Source: Fennellomyces sp. T-0311 (Eukaryota; Mucoromycota; Mucoromycetes; Mucorales; Lichtheimiaceae). Taken from it: a stretch of 64,000 bases of DNA. A program made the translations under genes and the position numbers. Position 1 is the stretch's first letter; every line of letters starts with the position of its first letter. The notes under the pieces were generated by a model, which was given only the letters and a program-made list of their open reading frames with translations, did not search any database and was not told where the DNA came from. This document shows, in pieces, positions 34,334 to 45,987 of this stretch. The stretch spans positions 434,001 to 498,000 of the forward strand of contig JALLLT010000004.1 of NCBI GenBank assembly GCA_025266875.1. The letters run 5' to 3'.

Positions 34334-35600
34334 TTAGAGACAGATACCGGTGCTCATGCCGAAGTAACTATAATGAAATAATATGGTTAGGACCTGTCAT
34401 TACTAAAAGTCGATGCACTTACGTTGTATGATCGGTAAAGACCGTCGCCAACTCGATGCTCTTCGAGCATTCTCTTGAATCCAAACCATTGGGGCAAACC
34501 TCTGATTAAAAAATATCAGTAATCCAGGTATATATAAGAGTTGTCTATAAAAAAAGGAGGGGCAATAACTTACTAACTGAAGATCCGGTATCCCAGAACT
34601 CTTCACCGGCGTGATAGTAACCAAGAGCAGTCGAAAGACTATGTGGCACAGCTAAAAAATTCTTGTCAGAAGACTGCTTTCAAATACACTGAGCTGTTCT
34701 CACTTACTGTCACGCTTATGAACAGCACGCTTGTAAGGAATGTTAGTGCTAAGCACATATTCAGCAAAGGCCTTGTTTCCGACACGGGGTTGACCTGTTA
34801 ACCGTGGGTATTAAAGATAGGAATCTATGGATTAAATAATGTAGCGAGTAATTACCTTGAGTATAGAGAATAACATTCTTGATACCTTGTCTGTAAAGGT
34901 CAAGAGCACACAAGAGACCAGTGGCACCGCCCAAAGAATGGCTATATAAATAGTGTATCAGTGAGCATATAACAGAATCCGTGTCATGTACTCTAATACC
35001 CTGAAACAGCGACAGTGTAACCGGGATGCGACGACAATTCACTCTTGATGGTGGACATCAATCGGCTCTTGACATCATTGTAGCTCGAAAGGAAACCGGT
35101 ATGAACATAAGCTCCAGAAACACCGGAATAAGGCACAAAAATTGCGGTCAAGTCCTATAAGCTGCTTAGCATTCATTGATATAAAGTGTCCACTGACAGT
35201 TTAACTTACAGCAGCCCAGTTCTGGAGTGAAACCGATCCTGATCATCCTATTGAGTTACTACCAATCCTTCTGAGTTGATTAGAAACAAGTACCTCTGAA
35301 GACAACGTAGATGATCTTCTCCGAGTCGCCCCTGGCGACCAAGACATTGGTATCATAAGCAAGGGTGGTAAAAGTCTCCACAACTTTCAAGCCCCGAGCC
35401 TTATCACAGTTGGGACAGATCAACTGTCCACCAGGAATAACAAGAGGGCAGTACACATCGGCGGATAGCGAGCTATAGAATGTAAGTTCGGCGATTTCTT
35501 CCTGAGTGGCCACGCGCGTTGCACGCTTGGCGAGCGGCATGGCCATAGCAAAGGGTAGCAAGAATTGCGTAAGGAGCGTGAGAAGAAGAGTATACTTCAT
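34334..35600 (-). CDS. Secreted class 3 lipase, cluster copy 3
   Basis: Same exon plan as copy 2 (first exon 35600 to about 35293; last exon codes only the C-terminal YFGMSTGICL). Signal peptide about 1-20 (MKYTLLLTLLTQFLLPFAMA), then PLAKRATR with a dibasic site. Mature marks: TQEEIAELTFYSSLSADVYC, VVETFTTLAYDTNVLVARGD, FRGSVSLQNW, GHSLGGATGLLCALDLYRQ (Ser nucleophile), VHKRDS (catalytic Asp), TDHTTYFGMS (catalytic His). About 290 aa. Conserved upstream block 191 bp before the ATG; TATA-like TATATAAAGG about 60 bp before it. All catalytic residues present. Closely related to copies 2 and 4, consistent with recent tandem duplication. Confidence 0.9.
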
Positions 35601-35790
35601 TGAAAAAAGTCAAATGTTGATGTTTACTACTAACATATTGCTGACTCAAATCCATGCCCTTTATATACACATCATGGCTCTAGACACGGTTGCTTGGATC
35701 AGTCGGTGGTGACTGCCAAAGGATCGTGTACGTGTAACATAATAAGCAACGAACGAAAAGCTCGATTTTTTCCATTTGTATCGGGATGGC

Positions 35791-35852
35791 CCATGAGTAC
35801 GCTTTTGCTGCCATCACGTAAACAGTACTACCTTGATGTTTGAGTTTTTCCC
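35791..35852 (-). promoter_or_regulatory. Conserved lipase upstream block, copy B
   Basis: Plus strand CCATGAGTACGCTTTT, then CCATCACGTAAACAGTACTA, CCTTGATGTTTGAG and TTTTTCCC, starting 191 bp before the ATG of lipase copy 3. Homology to the 31791 and 33731 copies continues outward to a TTCTTAGTTAAGCGAAAT segment near 35981. Confidence 0.6.
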
Positions 35853-37138
35853 AAATCCTTCTGCAAATTTGACCTCGGCGATGAGTATTGCCTACTTGAA
35901 AATCGGACGATCATTTAACTTGACACACTTACCGGTAATTGTCATATTTGGCCTTTCCATTCAACATTCAGTTCATTTATTCTTAGTTAAGCGAAATACT
36001 TTCGATCACTCACGGTAAGCTTTATTTGATTTAACGTCTTACACGGATCCTTGTCTAGTATCAGCACCTATCACCAAAATAACTTTTTATTCAAACAATC
36101 GATAGCACAAGAACTGCTTATTTCAAACATTCTCAAGTTCAGATACGCTATTTTTGAAACCTCGAGTTGGTCTATACACAAATAAATGACTTACAAAACT
36201 CTTTATTTCCGGAAAATCAAGCGGACAAAGTAATCTTATTTTCGTGGGGAAATGAACACAAGATATATCCCGGAAAAGGTCATTCAAAAACTAGCCTAAT
36301 TTAGAAAAATGGCTTTGGAAGTTATTATAGTACAAATAGTAATCGATGAGTACTTCTGGGATTATAACTGGCCCTCAACATGAATATAGTTAGTATTATC
36401 ACGTACGACGGAGTAGATGACTTTTGCGCGTTACTTTTAACATAAAATATACAATTTGATAAAGCACTTACGTGTGAGTACTAAGTTGAAGCTGATCGAA
36501 ACTTGAAGCTTCTGTCCGGTACTTTCAGAAGCGGTACTGTGAGACAAATTATGATAATCCTGTTATGGTGCTTTACATAGCAGCCAATATAACAAAGCCC
36601 GACTGTAACGATGTACTTGGCGCAGATATCACATTTGTAATATGCTTGATTATTCAAAGTGATCACATAATACCGCTTACGTCGCTATGAAAGTGCACAC
36701 TAAAAAAGATTTTCTGTGGTACCTTGATCAATAAATTCTCTAACCTTACTAGCTATCTTTTATTGTGGCTGACTTGTACCTTTAATGTTACCATCAACAA
36801 AGCCGCCTATGATAGTGATTAAGTCAAATGCCCCGATTTTGGTAACAGCAGTGCAAATAAGATCGAATGTTTGGAAAAGCAAATCACTCATGGGATATTG
36901 GGTTTATACAGCTTATCGCCAGGTTTAAAAAATATTGTAATCCGTCAAAGATTCTTTACCATTAACAACATAATCGATAGGCCTAGCAAAATATATTTAC
37001 TCCATTCAACACAAAGCAACACAAATCAACATAAGTTGGATTTAAAGTATCATTTTTATTTGTCCTGTTATTCATCAGATGATGCTGAGAGAGTACATTG
37101 AACGACTTGGTGTCTGTAGTAGACCTGCTTAGAGACAA
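35853..37138. other. Spacer between lipase copies 3 and 4
   Basis: AT-rich sequence upstream of copy 3 and downstream of copy 4. No open stretch has a recognisable motif and no relic lipase exon was found. Confidence 0.35.
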
Positions 37139-38422
37139 ACACCGGTGCTCATACCAAAGTAGCTGATTTTCAAAATATTGTTACCACAAGAATTGCATGA
37201 TTATTTTCAATAACTTACGTCAAGTGATCGGTCATGACAGTAGCATATTCGACAGACTTGGAACAAGACCTTGATTCGAGACCATTGGGGCACACCTCTG
37301 ATGAATATATATTATCATCGAATACAGATCAAGCATCTCAAACAAACATGAAAAATGATAACTTACTGACTGTAGATCCTGTGTCCCAGAACTCTTCGCC
37401 GGCGTGGTAAAAACCCATCGCATTGGAAGGGACCTGTGGTACAGCTGAAATAATTTCGTGTGAGTGGATTATGGGTATCCGCGACAATAAATCAATCAAA
37501 CTCACAGTCACGGTTATGAACAGCGCGCTTGTAAGGGATTCCAGTGTTGATCACATATTGAGCAAAAGCCTTATTTCCAACACGAGGTTGACCTATTTTT
37601 TGATTTTTTAGAGGATTGTCTATCAATATAAAAGTTATAAATGTTGGTCATTACCTTGAGTATAGAGAATAACATTTTCGATTCCTTCTTGGTAAAGATC
37701 AAGGGCACACAAAAGGCCAGTAGCGCCTCCCAACGAATGTCTAAGTATATAATTATTAGCCATTAGATTGGCTTCATAATAAAGGATATTTACCCAGAAA
37801 CTGCAACGGTGTAATCAGGGTGAGCTTGCAACTCACTCTTGATGGTCGCCATCAATTCGTCCTGAACATCATTGTAGCTGGCCAAAAATCCGACGTGAAC
37901 ATAGCCTCCAGAGACAGGTCGGTACGGAGTAAAAGTTCCAGATAAGTCCTAATACAATATATTTTAATAATCATGGATCAAAGTAGTACGTATGCATCAA
38001 ATGCCTCACTCACAGCCATCCAGTTTGTAATCGAGACCGATCCTAAGAATTGCACCAAGTTACTAACAATCCTGTTGGTCTGAAATGAAAGCAATACCTC
38101 TGAATACAACGTAAATGGTCTTTTTCGAGTCGCCTCTGGCGACCAAGACGTTGGTGTCGTAAAAGGTTGTAGAGAAAGTCTCCACGACCTTCAAGCCGCT
38201 CGCCTTATCACAGTTGGGACAGGTCAACTGGCCACCAGGAACGACTTGCGTACAGTACACGTCAGCAGATAAAGAAGCATAAAAAGTAAGCTCGTCAATT
38301 TCATCTTGAGTGGCCTCACGAACACCATTTTGACGTTTTTCAACGAGGCGGACGGGGACTGCCACGGCTAGGAGGGGAAGCAAAAGGTTCACAAGGAGTG
38401 TGAGGGGTAAGGTAAATTTCAT
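37139..38422 (-). CDS. Secreted class 3 lipase, cluster copy 4
   Basis: Rhizomucor miehei-type lipase with the copy 2/3 exon plan. Start is the Met of MKFTLPLTLLVNLLLPLLAV, a good signal peptide; the frame is open further upstream (to 38629) but that lies across the promoter. After the signal comes VRLVEKRQNG with a dibasic site. Mature marks: TQDEIDELTFYASLSADVYC, YDTNVLVARGDSKKTIYVVF, FRGSVSITNW, HSLGGATGLLCALDLYQ (Ser nucleophile), VHNRDC (Asp), DHLTYFGMSTGVCL (His). About 290 aa; last exon short as in its siblings. Conserved upstream block starts 188 bp before the ATG. First gene of the tandem array in transcription direction. Confidence 0.9.
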
Positions 38423-38609
38423 AATGGAAAAACGATTCGCACAGCGATTAATGTAGAATACCTCAACGACTTTACAAGCCAAACTCTTTAAATATGTCTC
38501 AAAACACGTCCACCTTGGTCGTGTAACATCAATTGACAGCACCTGCAGAGTCGTGGATTTGCAAAAGCAGTACGCATTAACGTTACACAGTCTCCAAAAT
38601 TTAGGAATT

Positions 38610-38670
38610 ACGTGAGTAAGCTTTGTCAAAGCTCACGTAAACGGTAATACTTCGATGTATAAATTTTCCC
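38610..38670 (-). promoter_or_regulatory. Conserved lipase upstream block, copy C
   Basis: Here the two halves form an almost perfect inverted repeat: TTACGTGAG TAAG CTTTG, one base, then CAAAGCTCACGTAA, followed by ACGGTAATAC and AAATTTTCCC as in the other copies. It begins 188 bp before the ATG of lipase copy 4. Confidence 0.6.
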
Positions 38671-40801
38671 TATATTATGAATAAATGTACTAAACAGTGT
38701 ATTTTTAATATGTGGTACTGTTTCACGTTCACACAATATGGGATAAATTGACCAAGTTTGTCTTCTACTTCTGATCACTATCGCCCTCGGTACAATCTGA
38801 GACATCCCTATGATCGGACCTCTTTGGGATTACTACGGTGATCAGTCATCTGAATAATTGATGTTGGTGAAACCGTATAAAAATGCTCTTCTTTAGACCG
38901 TAGCACATGCGTATTTCCGGTTAGTGTTGTCCCACATTATTGCAATTTCACCAAGAATACCACGGCATTCCATTCACGTCACTAAAGCTTACTGATATTT
39001 TTCATATGAAACGTATACTTGTTTTATTTCTGGTTCCTGACCAACTTTTTTTTCAAGTTAACTTTTGTCAGAGTAAAATGTATTATAACAATAAAATAAT
39101 AAACATACCTCTTTAATTATTTTGGAAGGAAAAAGCTCATTAATGTAATCGACAGCGTGTGATAGTATGTAGCCATCATACTCTCGTTATTGCAAAGCAG
39201 CAAGAAAAAATAATCGGAAGTTACGCTCGATCGCCGTGAGAAATGGGGCAAAAAACTTATAGCTTGATCTGATCTTTGTTAGTAAGACTTCAAATATCAT
39301 TTACACGGTCGGCTGTCACTGTGTGAAATGGCTTAGCCCAATGCCCTTTTTAGGCGTTCTAACGGAGTTGAAAAGCCTTTAGGGATTGGTCGATACGGCT
39401 GGCTGGGTGTCTGTCACGCTTTTGGTTGCCATGCTAACAAAATAGAGGCAAAAAAACAGAGGCAAAAAAAAAGTTATGATCTCTAATGAAACGAAGGGGT
39501 GTATGTAGCATTTATGATTTGGGAAGAAGAATAAATTTAGGAAATGCTACGCTGTTTCAGTGGATATAAAAAAAACGGCCAATGTGAAGTGACGAATGTT
39601 GAAAAAGATTACCGTAAAAAAGCAATGTAATAGGAAGATTAATATAAACAAGAGCACAAATTTTTACGTTTCTGCACCATTAGCGTCATTAAATTCATTG
39701 GTACACGGTTAGAATGCTAATGAAGATGACCTTCCTGTTATAAGTTTTGTAAATGCTTCATTAAAAAGCGTGACATCCCTGTATTTAGAAGAGAAGTAAT
39801 TATGTGTCGATTTTTCAGAGGAAAAATCAACGCATAGCGTTTGACATATTCCTTTTTTTCCCTTTAGTTTATTGCATGACTAAGATTGCCAAGGCCGGTC
39901 TGTGGTGCAGGCGCTGCCATAGATCGGTTTTGTGAAGTTGATCATAGCAGCTAGTGCGGCTGCGAGGTAGGTGCGAGATCAGCTGGGAGAGCAGTGCATC
40001 GTCTGGTAACCATCGTGTACGTTTTACAAACTGTCTGGATCAAACAATATTTTATTATCGTTTTACAAAAGTAATATGACTTGAAGCGCATCGCTATTCG
40101 CGTTCCCGCTCTGCCCGATCTCGATGAGAGTAGAGAAAAAAACCCATGCGTCAGAGGGTTAAAATTAAGAGTGAAAGTTTGGTGAATCTGGTGAACAAGA
40201 GGAAAGAAAGAGAGCGCGGGGGTCCGTTCTCGAAAGTGCTGGCTGGGTGGAGTCGATGAATCTGTATCACTGAGATCAAGCCAGATGAGGAAATCGTTGA
40301 ATGGAGTCTTCGTATGAGCTAGTGAGTTTCTCGTTTCATCCATGTCGCTATTCTCTATTGTACTGCACCGCAAAAGCTACTGGCCAGCCGCGGTAGGAGA
40401 TATGACGTTTCTTGCATAGAAAAGGAAACGATAGGGACTGCTGATAGAAAAGTTACAATCAATCAATGGAAAGCGGTGGTAAACTGTTATGTGGGGTACG
40501 GGATGCTGTTGCGTATACATGACATCCTGGGGTAGCACTGATGTGAAAAGAGCAGAGGTGGTGTGTGATATATGGAAAGGCAGTCGTCAATTCTGGAAGC
40601 AAGCAAAGGGTAGCTGCATGAAGACAATGGCACGCACTGTGTAACGATCCCATCGGTTGACAGCTGAAGTAAACATTGCAGGGTTGGATTTGAGAATAGA
40701 CGCCAAGAAGTTGTGTCAGAGTTGCAGCGAAGAAAACAAGAGGGTGGGAAAAACACAGCTTTACCATCCTCCTCTCTCTTTTTCCCGCTCCATTCACCAT
40801 A
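38671..40801. other. Spacer upstream of the lipase array
   Basis: About 2.1 kb with no recognised gene. A minus-strand open stretch at 39951-40373 (140 codons) and others at 40459-41029 lack motifs, and the latter overlap the plus-strand gene at 40802. A short pyrimidine-rich leader precedes 40802. Confidence 0.35.
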
Positions 40802-41302
40802 ATGGATGCTAACTACGGTGCAACTCGCTTCACTTCTGCCAGCAATCTTCAAATCGACACCATACAACTTTCTGGAGAACGGCTTGAGGACGCAACCAGG
40901 CATTTGGCAGAGCGTATTCCGGGGAGAGAGAACCTCACCAAAGTCATGAAGGCTTTGAAGAGAAGCGGTCTCGGAGCAACCCAAACATCGACAACTCTTG
41001 CACAAATCCTGAACAGCAAAAAGGAACACGCATGTCCCGTATGCTTGAGCTCAATGAAGCTGCATAAGTACCGTCGAGAAGGCGAACTGAAGACTGTAAA
41101 TGGCGCACTGAGGTGTACGAACATCCGTTGCCCTTGCCATCGAAACAGTACCTATGGAAGAGATGACGCCGCGGCCTTTAACATCGCAATTAGAGGGCTG
41201 TCCATCGCTATTTCAAAGGACAACACACCACTGCCGGCGTTCAGGAGAAATCCACAAGACCCATATCAAATCAATCCCAACATGGAAATCCCTTCGGTGT
41301 AG
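40802..41302 (+). CDS. TnpB/Fanzor-like C-terminal fragment (zinc finger and last RuvC motif)
   Basis: 166-aa open frame. The N-terminal half (MDANYGATRFTSASNLQIDT ...) has no recognised domain. From residue 78 it reads CPVC, then NGALRCTNIRC, then STYGRDDAAAFNIAIRGLSI and PLPAF. That order, a CxxC...C-x4-C zinc ribbon followed by a G/NRD-D-A-A-x-N-I helix, is the C-terminus of TnpB, Fanzor and related OrfB proteins, where the Asp completes the RuvC active site. The two upstream RuvC motifs and a full-length N-terminus (several hundred residues) are absent, so on its own this cannot be a complete nuclease. It may be a truncated transposon gene or a retained fragment; start codon context (ATAATGG) and the pyrimidine-rich leader are compatible with expression. 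Confidence 0.45.
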   Translation: MDANYGATRFTSASNLQIDTIQLSGERLEDATRHLAERIPGRENLTKVMKALKRSGLGATQTSTTLAQILNSKKEHACPVCLSSMKLHKYRREGELKTVNGALRCTNIRCPCHRNSTYGRDDAAAFNIAIRGLSIAISKDNTPLPAFRRNPQDPYQINPNMEIPSV

Positions 41303-44300
41303 CTCGTGTTCTCGTTCGCTGCCCCAACCAGCTTGAAGCTGGAGAAAAAATAGTTTAGTTAGCTGAACGCCTGTATTTTTTCTTACTGCAAGTAAATAAG
41401 AAAGCGGCACCACATGTTACAAATCGGTCGAATTCCGTATGATTAGAGCTATCTACATACTAAGTAATAGAACGTTATACGAACTTTTTTAAACGATTAT
41501 CCTATATCCGTAAGAAAAGCCCGATCAAGGACAGCTTCCAAAGAATAAAACGTTTAGCCGCTAAAGATCAAGCTGTACATCAACGCGCGGACATTTGTCA
41601 ACATGCAAGGTACATTATAACCCGAAGCTGAAACAGGATATCCAAGATGTATAGTACGTATATTACGCTCTCCAATTTATGCTGCATGTATTATCAAGAT
41701 TAGTACGGGGCAGTCTACCAGATTTTTCTTTTGCATGAGAGCTGAGTATGAATCACATGGAGATCATGCTTTAACCCCTTTGTCTGTTTATGGGTTGTCG
41801 TCAAGCTTTGAGAGAAACAAAAATAGATTCTAGATTGTCACATACACCCCAGTATTCCAGAAGATATTTTGCATATACTTGAGCTAAAGTTGTTGTTTTT
41901 GCAAGCAAGTTAATGACTTTTGGTAGTTGCTTTTCAGCAGGATCATGCGTGCGTGTGGCTGAAATGCTGCGGCGTACAATGATGTTCTCGGCTCAATTCA
42001 CGTTTAAAGCATATTGTGTTTCTTTTCCCCGATAGTGCATAATGTAATCATGCTTCCAAGCTTTCTCCGTCAACAATATTGTTACTTCGGTGGATATACT
42101 GCCTTACATTGACAGGGAGGAGAAAACATACCTATGTACATCAAGAAGAAAGCCTCCGCACAAAGAAAGAATATATAAAAAACCTGCTACTGACACCAGG
42201 TGAATGGATAAACGGAAGAAAAAGGATCTTACAGTTAGCAATGAAAAAAGCAGATACCTGGCGATCGATCGAACAAGGAAAAAAGAAACACGAGCATCTC
42301 GTTTTCTCCTATATGCTAAGAATACAGACAGGAAAAATGCATCCCGTATTTCTTTTTTGTTTTCTCGCAAATGCAAGAATATTTCTTGACCCTTGCATAC
42401 CCCAGAGTATTTAATTAGCTGATCAATTGTTACTCCAAGGAAAAGCATTAGATCCAGATTATCGATTTGCAAAGTGTATTTTGAGGTACAAGCGCGGACA
42501 TACGGACCGGCTTGAACGTTTTGTAGTAGTGTGTAATGTACATCAATGATTTTCAGGGGTTCACATCAAGGAGTGATCGCTAGACACTGTTCCCTAACAA
42601 AGTACTAAAAAAGGCTATTACGACTTGCCACGCAATCGCGCTATCTCGGCGGCCGACCCGTAAAATGTCCGAGTGTAAAAATATGTTTATCACTTGATGC
42701 GCCGTAAGACCCTTAGTTACGATGTAGAAAATTAAGTGATATCAAGCCTTTTTTATATTATATTGAGAAATTATCTGATATCATTGTTATGTGCTACGCG
42801 CTCAACATAGTTCTGACATCCCCTACATTATGATTTTGCGAACTGACAACTTAGCAATGCAAAGATTATAAAGCAAGGTATGAGAAGAGTGAACGCATGG
42901 TCGGATAAACTTCTCCTATTTCTAATTATGTTTAGAAAATGTTGGGTTTAGCCGATTAGCTTGCTATAGTATTCATCAATCCGGCTGATGAGAACGTCAT
43001 TAGATATGCATTACATTAGGATATGCATGCAATGTGATCTTTTCTTGCAGCCGAGGACGAGCACGTCCTTAATAGACACGTAAGAAGCAAGCAAGGGCTG
43101 CCATGCACTTGAAAAAAAAAACGTGGGTCTCATATAATTTTGCGTGGCTAACATTTTATCCTCGTGGACAGGCGACAACAAGTAAACGCGTATATACACC
43201 TCAAGGGAAGTTTCTTTATCCGAGAGTTGCTATCCCGCCGACAAAGAAAGCAGGGGATTAAGTACGGAGAAACGCCGTACCACGTTGCTGAAAAGAAAAA
43301 TGAATATGTAAGGACAGCGTGCAGGATCAAGATATATTCCCCTATGCATGAGAGTTGAAGGAGCTACAGGAAGGAAATGCAGGCCCACCATTATCAGGAT
43401 CCATGTATAACGCGGCCGATGATGAAAAAGAAACAAGCGTACGCACAGATACCGTTGTTGTTGTTAGAATCAAGTGCACTTTTTGCACGTGGTAACTCGT
43501 TTCTTTCATCCAAAGGAGTACAGGCCTTCTGAAGTGCACACACCTGAATTACAAATCATTACCATGCTCAGCATTCTTGCTTTGTCCCCCAACAACAATC
43601 TTCAACGCTATCGAGCAAAAAAAAAAGAAACCACCAAAAACCTGTCGAAGCAAGCGATTTCCAAAAGGAGGCAACTGCTCCAGCATGTTGCAAAAAAAAT
43701 GCACGGGTCAAAAGGAAATAAGACTTTTCTTTCGTGGCCCCTGCTAGCGCTAGAAAAAAAATAGCATCGTCTCTCCCTCTTCGTTCTTATTTGATAGACC
43801 CGCAACGATCCTGACATGATTGCACTTTCTATTTGTGGACTACTTAAATCTGAAAAATTGCCCCAAAAGTCGTTCGGTCCACTATTAATGCCGGGCGCTC
43901 AGGGTCAATAATATAGCAACCACGAAGCAGCTTTCCACCCATGTTTCGCCCACGCGACTCAGCCGCTCGACTGCATCATCAGCCCTACATATTATTAACT
44001 GGTATGCTCTCGTCGTACTTTGCCGAAGAATAGCATTGCATATTTGGTCTTCTTCGATGTTAGCCCCCCAACTCTCTCTCGTTCGCTCCATCTTTCCGTG
44101 CTCAGTATCTCTCTTTCACTTTATCTCTCTTTACTAATCATCTTACCCCCGTTCTCCTATCCTCCTTCTTTTCTTTTAAGATTCTTTCAAGGCTTCACGC
44201 CACTCGTCTACCTTCTTCTCTTTCGTGCGATTGCATTTAAATTGTGCTTCTTTGAACATCGCTTTTAAAGTTTACCGCAACTTTTTTTATTCCTCTTAAA

Positions 44301-44318
44301 CCTAATTCCGTATCGACA
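41303..44318. other. Long intergenic region upstream of the WOPR gene
   Basis: 3 kb without a recognised gene. Open stretches at 42079-42414 (plus) and 43164-43764 show Lys/Arg/Phe-rich low-information translations and no motif. The last 250 bp (44065-44180) are a long CT-rich run before the start codon, presumably the 5' leader; it may contain a leader intron. Long upstream regions are common for WOPR-type master regulators. Confidence 0.4.
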
Positions 44319-45987
44319 ATGCCGACCAATGAGACCTTTCACGGATTTGTGGAAACCACGAGAGACACCTTGCTGATATTCGAGGCATGTCGCAGAGGAA
44401 TCTTCCCCAAAATCAACCGTCGCTTACAGGAAAGGGAGCGAGGGGCTGTGCGGTCTGGAACCGTATTTGTTTTTGACGAACGAGAGTCAGGTAAATTTGG
44501 CAGAGAGCTATCATCCAACAAGAGGCGAAATTGATGTATCTTTCTTTAAAGGCATCAAACGCTGGACAGACGGATTCGTCTGGAGCCCTTCACGAATTCT
44601 CGGCAACTTTCTGATCTATCGCGAGCTTGACGGACGCGATTCGACTACAGACAAGCGGCGTGCAAATACGCATCGTGTGTCGACCACAAGCACCTCTGGC
44701 TACAATTACTGTCAGGTCAATCAAGAATATGAGGATGATAAAGAAATGGCCGGAGACGGTTCCTCCGCGGTTGATCGGAATCGCGAGCGTGCGTTAGTTG
44801 GATCATTAACGACATCGTACAACTTTAAAAAGGGAGGATTAATTAAGAAGACGATGAGCATTGTCGTCAATGGATCACCGCAGCATCTGATCAGCTATTA
44901 TACCAAAGAGGATGTATTGAACAACAGATTACAGACACCGTCGTCTATCCCAGAATTGGCTTCACTGGAAATATCGCCTGATTTGCTTTTACGTCAAAGT
45001 TTCCGTATCCCTCCAATGACGGAACACACAGACATGTTTGACCGAATGGATCTCTCTCCGCGGTCGCTTGCCTTATCTCCTTATTCATTTCCAAGTACGT
45101 CTTTATTCTTACTGGGAGCGAACAGTTCCTCTTACTGACGCATAAACGACCCAATAGGACAGCAACTGCGTCGGCGCGCTTCAGATTATTCCGAGCCTGT
45201 GTATTCTAGGAAGTGTTCAAAGACCAGCTTCGATGGCAGCGCCCGAGCGATGGCCTTGGATACACTCGATAGCCATCCGGAAGGAGTACCGAATGAAATG
45301 GCGTTTACACGTGGCAGTAACCTGGGCAATAGGGGCCCAATGATGCGATATAACACAGCTCCTGAGCAACACGACTTGACAACTGCCGTATGTGACCCAA
45401 TGGTGGCCATACCAAAGTGTACACCAGGAATGCCACTAGGCTATCCAGCAGTGACTGACATATCATCACCTCAGTCGTCAACAGTCTTTGTGCAATCTCC
45501 AAGTATTGCTGATCCGCGCCACACCGAGCAGCAGCAAGCACTTCCTTACCATTTGCAAGTCCCGCCAGCTAGATCGTCGAGACAGTTATCGTTTTCGGCG
45601 GCCGACAGTCCCGCTAGTGCATCACCTCCTCCTTCTCCGTACGGCAACTACAACAGGCCAATTCCACGGAAACTGTCACTTGATCAACAGCAAGGCAATT
45701 ATTGGCAGCAGCGGCCAAGAGATGACACCTATCGGGGCGAGCGCTTTCAGCCAGAAGAGTATCATCATATTCCACAAGAACCATCATCCGCTTCTGGCAT
45801 GATGCTGTTCTCGCAGCAGCAACCGGTCCAAGTGACACTGGAGGCAACTAAGGTTGTCACTGCCACGGTCATTGAGTCAAAGTCACCGATGGGCTACGTG
45901 TCATCACCACAAGTTCATCACGCTTTGACGGCGCCAAAGGACTTCCATCATCCTATGCAGCAGTCCAGCCAATTGGAGTACTATTGA
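44319..45987 (+). CDS. Gti1/Pac2 (WOPR) family transcription regulator
   Basis: DNA-binding regulator of the Wor1/Ryp1/Gti1/Pac2 family, which controls morphology, sporulation or nutrient switches in fungi. Exons 44319-44490, 44552-45094 and 45158-45987, 514 aa. The WOPR domain fills about residues 5-175: FHGFVETTRDTLLIFEACRR, INRRLQERERGAVRSGTVFV, DERESG joined across intron 1 to IKRWTDGFVWSPSR, GNFLIYRELDG, then GGLIKKTMSIVV (from 152) and HLISYYTKED. Both halves of the domain are present, with the RWTDG...SPSR core intact. The remainder is Ser/Pro/Gln-rich and disordered, as is typical. Which of the paralogues (Gti1, Pac2, Wor1) it matches cannot be told by eye. Confidence 0.93.

Noticed and set aside
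40487..41029. 180-codon minus-strand frame overlapping the TnpB/Fanzor-like fragment
   Set aside because: Antisense to recognisable zinc-ribbon coding sequence and leader; no motif.
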